Part shown: positions 1 to 6,089 of the stretch, piece by piece
How the letters are laid out: every line of letters starts with the position of its first letter
How positions within the stretch are numbered: the stretch's first letter is position 1
Assembly (NCBI GenBank): GCA_035275345.1
Contig: DATEMY010000412.1
Span: 1-6,104 of the forward strand
Reading direction: 5' to 3'
Length of the DNA stretch: 6,104 bases
Source: JAJVID01 sp035275345
GTDB lineage: Bacteria > Acidobacteriota > Blastocatellia > RBC074
The notes under the pieces: model-generated
What the model saw: the letters and a program-made list of their open reading frames with translations, nothing else
The model's database searches: none
Told to the model about the DNA's origin: nothing
Program-made: the position numbers and the translations under genes

Positions 1-116
1 CGGTTAATGAGTATGCTGGCGAAGCAATGCGCGCTGGAAGCGGCGCGTACCCAGGCGCGTTTTCATTGTTTCAGGGCATTGCTCGTTGCGACATGTTCAA
101 CTCCTGCGGAAAATCA

Positions 117-146
117 ACCGCGAAGAAACGAAGAACACCAAGAAAG
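117..146. repeat. Short GAAGAA-type intergenic repeat
   Basis: Three imperfect copies of a C(G/C)AAGAA word start at 121, 129 and 138, so they recur every 8 to 9 bases just beyond the end of the oxidoreductase gene. The purine-rich composition differs from the neighbouring GC-rich coding DNA. It resembles the ACGAAGA-type low-complexity repeats scattered between genes in many environmental bacterial genomes. That resemblance is from memory, and only one copy lies in this window, so dispersion cannot be shown here. Confidence 0.35.
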
Positions 147-175
147 GATAGGAAATTCGGACTCGAGACGCATGA

Positions 176-1180
176 CTACTCGATCTTCAAGACGATCTTG
201 CCGAACTGGCCGCCCTCATTCATTCGCCGGTGCGCGGCCGCCACGTCGGCGAGCGGGAACACCTGATCGATGACCGGTCGCAACTTCGCTTCACTGTAAA
301 GATTGAGGAAAGCCGCGAACTCTCGCGGGCTGCCCATGGTCGAACCCATGAGCGTTAATTGTTTAAAGAAGCAGCGATAGAGGTCGATCTTGGCCAATCC
401 GGCGGTCGCTCCGTAAAAGGCTATGCGGCCGGCCGGCTTGATAATCTTGACCGCAGTTTCGAGCGCGTCCCCGCCTGCGCTGTCAATCACCACATTCGGC
501 CCGCCGCCGGCCATCTCGGTGATCAGCTTGCCCCAATCGGCGTTCTTATAATTCGCGCCGCCTTGAACGCCCAGCGCTTGCGCGCGCGCGAGTTTGTCGT
601 CGCTGCCCGAAGTTACAAAGACTCGCGCGCCGATTTGTATGGCGATCTGCGCCGCGAATATCGCCACGCCGCCGCCGATTCCGGTCACGAGCGCGGTTTC
701 CCCGGCCTTGACTTTCGCGCGCGTAGCGACAGTGCGATACGCGGTCAAACCGGCGAGCGGCAATGCGGCGGCTTCTTCAAAGGTCAGATATGCCGGTTTC
801 GGATGAAGGTTTTCGACCGGGACTCTGATCATCTCGGCGTAAGTTCCATCCTCGGGCATTCCCAGAATGCGATAATTCTTGCCCGGAATCTCATCACTCG
901 GCCCCCAATCAAGCCCCGGTTCAATCACCACCTCCTGGCCGACCAGCGCTTGATCAACGCCTTCGCCGACGGCGGCGACCACGCCAGCGCCGTCGCTGCC
1001 CAGAATCGCCGGTAGTTTTATGTTTGGATAAAGTTTTTGCCAGATGAAGACGTCGCGGTGATTGATCGCGGCGGCTTTTAGTCTGACCACAGCTTCCCCC
1101 GCGCCGGGACGCGGATCAGGCGCTTCTTCGAGCTTCAGATTTTCCGCGGCGCCAAGCTCATGCAAAATGATTGCTTTCAT
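176..1180 (-). CDS. MDR-family NAD(P)H quinone oxidoreductase-like protein (zinc-binding dehydrogenase family)
   Basis: A 334-aa cytosolic medium-chain dehydrogenase/reductase, normal length for quinone oxidoreductase-like members. The N-terminal GroES-like domain (about residues 1-125) has the INHRDVF segment (39-45) and GSDGAGVV (61-68). The Rossmann domain follows, with the nucleotide-binding loop VTGIGGGVA (165-173) and TSGSDDKL (190-197) after the second strand. Serines rather than an acidic residue there suggest NADPH. The usual zinc-ADH ligands are not evident: S62-D63 replaces the GHE motif, and the four-cysteine structural lobe is absent (90-110 has no cysteine). A zinc-independent reductase of quinones or activated alkenes is therefore more likely than an alcohol dehydrogenase. 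The true substrate is not visible. The start is supported by an AGAGGAGAG ribosome site a few bases upstream (1190-1182). It lies 92 bp after the thioesterase gene and may share its transcript. Confidence 0.9.
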   Translation of the reverse strand: MKAIILHELGAAENLKLEEAPDPRPGAGEAVVRLKAAAINHRDVFIWQKLYPNIKLPAILGSDGAGVVAAVGEGVDQALVGQEVVIEPGLDWGPSDEIPGKNYRILGMPEDGTYAEMIRVPVENLHPKPAYLTFEEAAALPLAGLTAYRTVATRAKVKAGETALVTGIGGGVAIFAAQIAIQIGARVFVTSGSDDKLARAQALGVQGGANYKNADWGKLITEMAGGGPNVVIDSAGGDALETAVKIIKPAGRIAFYGATAGLAKIDLYRCFFKQLTLMGSTMGSPREFAAFLNLYSEAKLRPVIDQVFPLADVAAAHRRMNEGGQFGKIVLKIE

Positions 1181-1207
1181 TCTCTCTCCTCTTGAAAACT
1201 CGAAGTG

Positions 1208-1235
1208 TTATGAATGGGACTTCTATGATTCATAA
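1208..1235. promoter_or_regulatory. Inverted repeat in the leader of the oxidoreductase gene
   Basis: Perfect 8-bp arms, TTATGAAT (1208-1215) and ATTCATAA (1228-1235), are separated by 12 bp, about 28 bp upstream of the oxidoreductase start. The arm spacing of 20 bp start to start would suit a dimeric regulator, and the surrounding 92-bp gap is AT-richer than the genes. A second short pair, GGACTT (1217-1222) and AAGTCC (1243-1248), overlaps it. No convincing sigma-70 promoter was found with it, so an operator role is only a possibility. Confidence 0.3.
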
Positions 1236-1272
1236 AACCAATAAGTCCGATCCATGACACTCCCGGGAAAAC

Positions 1273-1662
1273 TTAAGACAACGCCTGCCGCATGTTGTCT
1301 GGTATTGGCGCTGGCTTGCCATCTTTGACCGTGACGACGGTCATCGTTCCCTCCAGCGCCAATTGCGTGCAGGCTTCGTCCGCGAAGATGTGGAAGTCGT
1401 ACCGGATTGAAGTATTGCCAAGTTTGCCCACCGTCACGCGCATCACGAACGGCGCGTCGAGCGGCAGCACGCGGTGAAAGACCGCATCAACGCGCTTGCG
1501 CGGGAAGCCGTAACCGGCTCTTTCGAATATTGTGATCCCGACCGAGCGCAACAATTCGCTTTCGCCCTCCTCGAAATATTCGAAGATCCGCGGAAAATGC
1601 AATTGCCCGGCGGCGTCGGCGTCGGCCCAGCGAATTCTCCTTGTAAGTTCAATCGAAACCAT
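1273..1662 (-). CDS. Acyl-CoA thioesterase, 4HBT/YbgC-like hotdog family
   Basis: A 129-aa single-domain hotdog protein, typical length for the 4-hydroxybenzoyl-CoA thioesterase family, which hydrolyses acyl-CoA thioesters in the cytosol as homo-oligomers. The N-terminal signature WADADAAGQLHFPRIFEYFE (12-31) aligns with the WxDxDxxG...Y/F region. D16 occupies the position of the catalytic aspartate of the Pseudomonas 4HBT enzyme. Strands around 72-88 (FVMRVTVGKLGNTSIRYDF) and 102-114 fit the hotdog sheet. The substrate cannot be read from the sequence. It sits 62 bp after the peptidase gene and 92 bp before the oxidoreductase gene. The ATG at 1662 is the only sensible start, because the WADAD motif begins 11 residues later, yet it lacks a well-spaced ribosome site. 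An AAGGA lies 19 bases away and an ATGTAG start-stop overlaps the gap, ending one base before this ATG. Confidence 0.88.
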   Translation of the reverse strand: MVSIELTRRIRWADADAAGQLHFPRIFEYFEEGESELLRSVGITIFERAGYGFPRKRVDAVFHRVLPLDAPFVMRVTVGKLGNTSIRYDFHIFADEACTQLALEGTMTVVTVKDGKPAPIPDNMRQALS

Positions 1663-1724
1663 CCTACATTTTTCTGTCTGATCCTTAATCCTCGATCTCG
1701 GCTTACTTGGCGTCCTGGCGGTAA

Positions 1725-3143
1725 TTACCTCGCCAAATGTTCAACTATTTCGTAAAAGAACCTCACGCCCTCGACGTAAGCCTTCTTGCCGATGCGTTCA
1801 TCGTTGCCGTGGTAGCCTCCGCCCAGTTCGCGCGGCGGCGCGACGAAAGGAGAAAAGCCGTAGCTCATCACCCCCAGGTCTCGGAAATAGTGACTGTCGG
1901 TGAAACCGGCCAGGACCGGATACGTGATGATCGCTTCGGGATGACGTTGTTTGCTGACGGCCGCGATGGATTTGACGAGGTCGGATTCGGTCGGCGAGGC
2001 GTTGGCCTCGAACGAGAGGATCGGCTCTATCTTAATCGTGTCGTCTTTGATTACGCCGCGCAACTCGGCGATCCATCGTTCGAGTTTTTCGCCCGGCGCC
2101 AGCCGCGTGTCTATCTCAGCGCTCGCCGAGGGCGGGATGACGTTGATCTTGTTGCTCCCTTGAAGCATCGTGATCGAGATCGTGTTACGGATGATCGAGC
2201 GCGCGAACGAGTCGTTATCGAGCTGTCGCGAAAATTCAGGGTCCTTGATCGACTCACGGATGTTGGCGTATTTCGCAGCCTGTTGCGCAGGGAGTAAGGG
2301 CGCGATGGAATGGAAAGATTGTTCGACGACCGGCGTCAATCGAATCGGCGGCGTGTAATCGAGCAGGCGGTTCAGAGCGCGCAACAGCCGGTTGACCGAT
2401 GAATCGTGGCGCGGCGTCGAACCGTGGCCAGCCTCGCCGGTGGCGGTCAATCGCAGCCACGCGGGCGCCTTTTCCGAAGGCCCGACGCCGATGGCCAGCG
2501 CTTTCCCGTTTGGATCCACGAGGTTTGCGCCGCCTTCGTTGAGGAGGAATTCGGCGCCGGTTATTAATTCAGGATGATGCTTCGCAAACCATCCCGCGCC
2601 CTTCAACCCGCCGGCCTCTTCGTCAGCCGTCGCCAGAAAAATCACATCGCGCTTGAGCGGAACCCGCGCGCGTTTGAGCGTCAGCAGGGTGGCGAATTGA
2701 GCCATCCCGAGCGATTTCATGTCCATCGCGCCGCGCCCATATATGAACCCGTCCTTGATCGCGCCGCTGAACGGTTCGACCGTCCAGAACTCTTTGTCAT
2801 GGGGGACTACGTCGGTGTGGTTGAGCAGGATGACCGGACGCTTGCTCCCGTCACCGCGCAGCCGCGCCCAGACCGTCCCGCGGCCCGGAAAAGGCTCGAA
2901 GACCTGATGCTCGATGCCTTCGCGCTTGCAGATGTCGGCGAAGAATTGCGCCGCGCGAATTTCGGCGCCCGGCGGGTTGGTCGTGTCGATCTTGAGGTAT
3001 TGGACGAAGAGTTCCAGGGCTTCCTGTTGAACTTCGTCCCAGTCAACGTTGTAATTGGTCGCGCGGGTCTTAACCGCCGCGATGTTCACAATCAGAGTCG
3101 AGCATATTAGAGCGCGCAGCAAAAAGTTGCGCTTTGATGGCAT
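1725..3143 (-). CDS. Exported M20-family zinc metallopeptidase (ArgE/DapE/CPG2-like)
   Basis: A 472-aa M20 hydrolase, full length for the family. The expected metal and catalytic residues are all present: H109 in NHTDVV, bridging D141 in GRGAMDMK, catalytic E175 and ligand E176 in ATADEEAGG, E203 in LLNEGG, and H445 in GGGYHGNDER. The dimerisation (lid) domain is marked by GEAGHGSTP (236-244, H240). Such enzymes use two zinc ions to cleave peptides, N-acyl amino acids or carbamoyl substrates; which of these applies is not visible. Residues 1-28 look like a secretion signal (positive MPSKR, hydrophobic LLRALICSTLIVNIAAV, then polar residues), so the protein probably acts in the periplasm or outside the cell. 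The start is well supported by GGAGG at 3152-3148, four bases from the ATG. It lies 55 bp after the DUF1990 gene. Confidence 0.93.
   Translation of the reverse strand: MPSKRNFLLRALICSTLIVNIAAVKTRATNYNVDWDEVQQEALELFVQYLKIDTTNPPGAEIRAAQFFADICKREGIEHQVFEPFPGRGTVWARLRGDGSKRPVILLNHTDVVPHDKEFWTVEPFSGAIKDGFIYGRGAMDMKSLGMAQFATLLTLKRARVPLKRDVIFLATADEEAGGLKGAGWFAKHHPELITGAEFLLNEGGANLVDPNGKALAIGVGPSEKAPAWLRLTATGEAGHGSTPRHDSSVNRLLRALNRLLDYTPPIRLTPVVEQSFHSIAPLLPAQQAAKYANIRESIKDPEFSRQLDNDSFARSIIRNTISITMLQGSNKINVIPPSASAEIDTRLAPGEKLERWIAELRGVIKDDTIKIEPILSFEANASPTESDLVKSIAAVSKQRHPEAIITYPVLAGFTDSHYFRDLGVMSYGFSPFVAPPRELGGGYHGNDERIGKKAYVEGVRFFYEIVEHLAR
3060..3143 (-). other. Predicted signal peptide of the M20 peptidase
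   Basis: The first ~28 codons encode a basic N-terminus (K4, R5, R10), an uninterrupted hydrophobic stretch (about 8-23) and a short polar end before the mature-looking TNYNVDWDEV. A cleavage site near AVKTRA-TN is plausible but not a textbook AxA. No lipobox is convincing: the cysteine at residue 14 sits in the middle of the hydrophobic core. This is an inference from composition, not from a predictor. Confidence 0.6.
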
Positions 3144-3198
3144 GGCGCCTCCGGCAAAGTAATGTTTTGATGTGGAAAATCGGCTGAACCAACGCTAG

Positions 3199-3789
3199 CT
3201 AATCGCTCCGGCCATCTCCAACTGTTCTCAACATTGTTTGGGTTGACTCACGCGCAAAACGCTTTTGCAACATACGCGCGAGAGGATATCCGAGCGCAGT
3301 CAACAACTGCCCTGGTTTTGAAAAAGAGCGCAGATCATACCAGACGCTGTCGTCGGCATGACGCCATTCGATGATGAAAGTCTCTTCGCCCTGCTCGCCG
3401 TGCCCCGGCAATGTGCCGTAGGCGAACCCGATCCTCCGCATTTGCCCGTCGTCATCATCTATCAGAAAAACAATTCGAGCCGGGTGAAGCGACCAGAAGC
3501 CGAAATGCCGCGCGAGGACGGCGACTGTGGTTCCGACCTCGATCCTCGCGTCGGGCCAGCAGACGCTGACCCATCCGAGGTCGAACATCTTCCAGTTTCG
3601 CAAAGCTTCAACGGCGTTGTTGAAGGTCGTTTCCCCGTAACCAAGCCTGACGCGACCGTGATTGGCGGCGTAACCGGCAGGCGCCGGCCCAAGCGAGTCT
3701 CCGACCTCAGCATAGCTGAACGGCGCTTTCCGCCAGGAATTGATGAGACGTTGAATGCGTTCGTCAGAAGGTTTTGCCAGCAAGAACAT
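3199..3789 (-). CDS. DUF1990 (UPF0548) family protein
   Basis: A 196-aa protein recognised as DUF1990/UPF0548, a family of unknown function found in bacteria and plants. Seen landmarks in order are the MFLLAKPSDERIQ opening, SYAEVG (25-30) followed by a small-residue turn and PAGY (37-40), GYGETTFNNAVEALRNWKMF (50-69), the VGTTVAV strand (85-91), and the most diagnostic block GFAYGTLPGHGEQGEETF (121-138). SFSKPG (155-160) and a basic C-terminal helix (ARMLQKRFAR) complete the domain. There is no signal peptide or membrane segment, so it is probably cytosolic. No reaction is established for the family and none is claimed here. The conserved MFLLxxPSDE opening supports this ATG even though no good Shine-Dalgarno sequence precedes it. 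It is separated from the helicase by a 151-bp gap with a large hairpin repeat and is followed 55 bp later by the peptidase gene. Confidence 0.87.
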   Translation of the reverse strand: MFLLAKPSDERIQRLINSWRKAPFSYAEVGDSLGPAPAGYAANHGRVRLGYGETTFNNAVEALRNWKMFDLGWVSVCWPDARIEVGTTVAVLARHFGFWSLHPARIVFLIDDDDGQMRRIGFAYGTLPGHGEQGEETFIIEWRHADDSVWYDLRSFSKPGQLLTALGYPLARMLQKRFARESTQTMLRTVGDGRSD

Positions 3790-3822
3790 GGCCTAAATCA
3801 GAGCGCGGAGGGTTGGAGCGAG

Positions 3823-3907
3823 AGAAACCGCGGATTTACACGGATGCGACGGATCGACGCGGATTATCCGTGACAATCCGTCACATCCGTGTAAATCCGC
3901 GGTTTCT
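3823..3907. repeat. 85-bp hairpin repeat built from CGGAT/ATCCG words
   Basis: The element is a near-perfect inverted repeat centred on base 3865. Its outer 24 bp on each side (3823-3846 and 3884-3907) are exactly complementary, and 38 of all 42 possible pairs match. The left half has CGGAT at 3831, 3841, 3850 and 3860. The right half mirrors it with ATCCG at 3866, 3876, 3885 and 3895, so the word recurs every 9 to 10 bp. It lies 33 bp past the helicase stop and 33 bp before the DUF1990 start. It has no reading frame of its own. A REP-like or MITE-like dispersed element, or an mRNA-stabilising stem between genes, fits best. There is no U-tract on the minus-strand transcript, so it is not a standard terminator for the helicase. 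Confidence 0.85.
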
Positions 3908-3940
3908 TTTATTCCAGTCCCGTATGTTTCGGCTTAGAAA

Positions 3941-5902
3941 TTATTCCGCAAAGAACCGTTCAACGTCTTCAATCTTTCGAGTGATGCGCGACGGCGGCAG
4001 GCTCTTCAGAAACTGCTGCCCGTAGCCCTTCGTTACGATCCGCGGGTCGAGGATCGAAAGCGCGCCGCGATCGGTCGCGCTGCGGATCAATCGTCCCAAC
4101 CCCTGTTTCAACGCGATGATCGCCGCCGGAACAGAGTAGCCGTTGAAGCTGTCTCCGCCGTGGTTGTCAATGTAACGCTGTCGCGCGCCGATCACGGGGT
4201 CGGATGGCACGGCGAAAGGCAGCTTGTCGATGATTACGCACGACAGGGCTTCGCCGCGCACGTCAACTCCCTGCCAGAAGCTCGAAGTGGCGAACAAGAC
4301 GGCGTTCGGCGTCGAGCGGAATTTTTCGAGGATGCCCGAACGCGAGCCCTCACCCTGCATCAGCACAGGGAAATCAATCTTGAATTCGACCATCTCGCGC
4401 AAAGCCTGCATCTGCGAATAGCTGGTGCAGAGCACGAACGCGCGCCCCTGGCTGGCGTTGAGAATCTTGACGATCTCATTGGCCGCCGCTTGCTGAAAGC
4501 CGGCGTCGCGAGGATCGGGCATCTTCGGAGGCAGGTAGAGCAACGACTGCTCACGGTAATCGTAATTCGACTCGGCGATCAGCTCCGCCCCCTGGTCAAC
4601 GCCCAATCGCGAGCGGATGAACTTGAACGAGCCTGCGCTGGTCAGTGTGGCCGATGTCAGCACGACGGTCTCGACCTGGGAAAAAAGCCGGTCATTCAAA
4701 ATGCCCGACGCGTCTATCGGCGAAGCCTGCAGGAAGACTCCGCGACCTCGCCGCTCACACCAATAAACAAAAAGCTCGTCGGCGGCGCTGACGATGAATT
4801 CGAGGTCGAAGAGTATCTGCTCAACGCGGCGCAACATCGCTTCCATCTCGGGAGGCGCGCTCTTGACGACCTGCAGCGCTCCCCGCAAACGTTCGAGCGC
4901 GGTTTTCAGGTTGATATAACGCTCGCCGGCCGGAGTCGCTTCATATTCGCCGTCGCGTCGTTTGCGAACAAACATCTCCGAACGCAGCACGAATCGCCCC
5001 TCGCCGTTGAAGGTCGTGATCGAAGAGCGCGGGTCAACGCCGGAAAAATTGAGCCAGAAGTTGTCGGCCATTTTAGAGACGCGCGCCGTGGCCTTGGTGA
5101 TCTCGCGCGAAGCTTCGACGTCGGTCAACATCATCCGGGAGATGTCGCCGAGCAGATCGTCAACCTGGTAGCTGGAGACGCTGGCGCCGAAATACTGCGA
5201 AGCGACGTCTTCAAGCTGGTGCGCTTCGTCGAAAACCACCGCGCAGTAATCGGGCAGAACCTGTCCCCACTCCTTGTCGCGCAAGGCCAGGTCGGCGAAG
5301 AAGAGCGCATGATTGACGATGACGATGTTCGATTCGAGCGCGTTCTGGCGGGCTTTCGTGATGAAGCACGGATCGAAGCTGGGACATTTCTGGCCGATGC
5401 AGATATCCGATCTCGCGTCAATGTGCCGCCAGAACGAGACCTTTTCTGGCAGCTCCGTGAGTTCCGCCCGGTCGCCCGTCTGACTCTCGAAAGCCCACTT
5501 GTTGACCAGATCGAAATAGTCCATCTCTTCCAGCCCTTCGAGCACCGGGCTGTTCTCGGCGCGCTTCAGCCGGTTCAGGCAAACATAATTCGAGCGCCCT
5601 TTCAGATACGTCGCTTTGAACTTGTTCGGAAGGATGGATTGCAGAAAGGGAATGTCTTTGTAGAAGATCTGTTCCTGCAGGTTTTTCGTGCCGGTCGAAA
5701 CTATGACGCGGCGACCTGTGGCGATTGCGGGAACGAGATAGGCGAGCGTTTTTCCGATGCCGGTGCCGGCTTCGACCAGCAGGTGATGTCGCTGATCCAG
5801 AGCTTCAGCCACGGCTTGGGCCATCGCCAGTTGTCCGGGACGGTATTCATAATCCGGGTGATGTCGCGCAATCAGACCCTTACGCCCAAATATTTCATCC
5901 AT
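3941..5902 (-). CDS. DinG/YoaA-type (XPD-like) iron-sulfur ATP-dependent DNA helicase
   Basis: A 653-aa superfamily 2 helicase, expected to unwind DNA 5' to 3' in repair or replication-conflict resolution. Motifs in order are YRPGQ (20-24), Walker A EAGTGIGKT (44-52), motif Ia STGTKNLQEQI (69-79), DEAH box (225-228), LTSATL (415-420), motif IV FVLCTSYSQM (489-498), FATSSFWQGVDVRG (537-550) and QGLGRLIRS (600-608). Four cysteines between motifs Ia and II (C108, C168, C173, C179) match the 4Fe-4S ligands of E. coli DinG in order and in the 5- and 6-residue spacing. The length is near E. coli YoaA (about 636 aa). There is no N-terminal exonuclease domain such as is fused to some Firmicutes DinG proteins, so DinG versus YoaA is left open. 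The frame upstream of the ATG has no alternative start before a stop near 5988. No strong ribosome site is visible. It is the first gene of the run. Confidence 0.93.
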   Translation of the reverse strand: MDEIFGRKGLIARHHPDYEYRPGQLAMAQAVAEALDQRHHLLVEAGTGIGKTLAYLVPAIATGRRVIVSTGTKNLQEQIFYKDIPFLQSILPNKFKATYLKGRSNYVCLNRLKRAENSPVLEGLEEMDYFDLVNKWAFESQTGDRAELTELPEKVSFWRHIDARSDICIGQKCPSFDPCFITKARQNALESNIVIVNHALFFADLALRDKEWGQVLPDYCAVVFDEAHQLEDVASQYFGASVSSYQVDDLLGDISRMMLTDVEASREITKATARVSKMADNFWLNFSGVDPRSSITTFNGEGRFVLRSEMFVRKRRDGEYEATPAGERYINLKTALERLRGALQVVKSAPPEMEAMLRRVEQILFDLEFIVSAADELFVYWCERRGRGVFLQASPIDASGILNDRLFSQVETVVLTSATLTSAGSFKFIRSRLGVDQGAELIAESNYDYREQSLLYLPPKMPDPRDAGFQQAAANEIVKILNASQGRAFVLCTSYSQMQALREMVEFKIDFPVLMQGEGSRSGILEKFRSTPNAVLFATSSFWQGVDVRGEALSCVIIDKLPFAVPSDPVIGARQRYIDNHGGDSFNGYSVPAAIIALKQGLGRLIRSATDRGALSILDPRIVTKGYGQQFLKSLPPSRITRKIEDVERFFAE

Positions 5903-5939
5903 GGTCGTTTCGCATTCGTTGTTTAGCCGCGGCCCGCTA

Positions 5940-5965
5940 ACGGCGATTGGTTGTTGAATCGCCGT
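5940..5965. promoter_or_regulatory. 9-bp inverted repeat in the helicase leader
   Basis: ACGGCGATT (5940-5948) and AATCGCCGT (5957-5965) are exact complements around an 8-base loop, 38 bp before the helicase ATG. Neither strand has a T-run after the stem, so it is not an obvious terminator. A shorter interrupted palindrome, TTAGC (5923-5927) and GCTAA (5936-5940), lies immediately beside it, nearer the start codon. The pair could form a 5'-leader structure or a protein-binding site for helicase control. This is inferred from symmetry and position only. Confidence 0.45.
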
Positions 5966-5985
5966 CTCACAGGATAGCGATCCGG

Positions 5986-5991
5986 ATTATG
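5986..5991 (-). promoter_or_regulatory. Possible -10 box of the helicase promoter
   Basis: On the minus strand these bases read CATAAT, five of six to the sigma-70 -10 consensus, about 84 bp before the helicase start. A matching -35 at 17 bp is poor. The start of transcription would fall near 5979, giving a leader of about 77 bases containing the 5940-5965 stem. An alternative weak pair further upstream (TTGTCT, 17 bp, TAAGAA) is also possible. Treat as tentative. Confidence 0.25.
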
Positions 5992-6019
5992 CATGCGCAC
6001 TCGAACTGATGTATGCGCA
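5989..6019. repeat. Two 11-bp direct repeats upstream of the helicase
   Basis: ATGCATGCGCA (5989-5999) and ATGTATGCGCA (6009-6019) agree at ten of eleven positions and start exactly 20 bp apart, about two helical turns. The second extends to a perfect palindrome, ATGCGCAT (6013-6020). They overlap the candidate -10 and the region just upstream of it, the usual place for repressor or activator sites in front of a gene. No known binding consensus is recognised. Confidence 0.5.
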
Positions 6020-6089
6020 TTCTTATCACAAGAGCCACTGACAGACAATTGGCGGCCAGTCTAAATCTTAACTACAAAGAAAGATTGGT

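Noticed and set aside
359..1015. A 218-codon plus-strand frame
   Set aside because: It is antisense to the MDR oxidoreductase and has no domain or ribosome-site support.
1720..1729. GGTAATTACC palindrome across the peptidase stop codon
   Set aside because: Ten bases of symmetry overlapping a stop codon is easily due to chance, and it has no flanking terminator or partner site.
1737..3110. Plus-strand frames of 186 and 178 codons (1737-2297 and 2574-3110)
   Set aside because: Both are antisense to the M20 peptidase, whose complete set of metal ligands shows the minus strand is the coding one.
3358..3873. A 171-codon plus-strand frame running into the hairpin repeat
   Set aside because: It mirrors the DUF1990 gene, and its end runs through repeat sequence; no protein family is recognisable.
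3823..3907. Hairpin as a rho-independent terminator of the helicase
   Set aside because: The minus-strand transcript has no U-run after the stem. The T-rich side (3903-3913) is downstream only for plus-strand transcription, where no gene exists. The stem is also far longer than typical.
3941..5902. Helicase as part of a type IV CRISPR or other defence island
   Set aside because: DinG-like proteins accompany type IV CRISPR loci, but there is no csf gene, no array, no nuclease and no other defence partner here. All neighbours are metabolic or of unknown role.
4160..5926. A 588-codon open frame on the plus strand
   Set aside because: It lies entirely opposite the helicase, which has every expected motif. 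Its own translation is arginine-rich with no recognisable domain. This is a mirror effect of GC-rich codon use.
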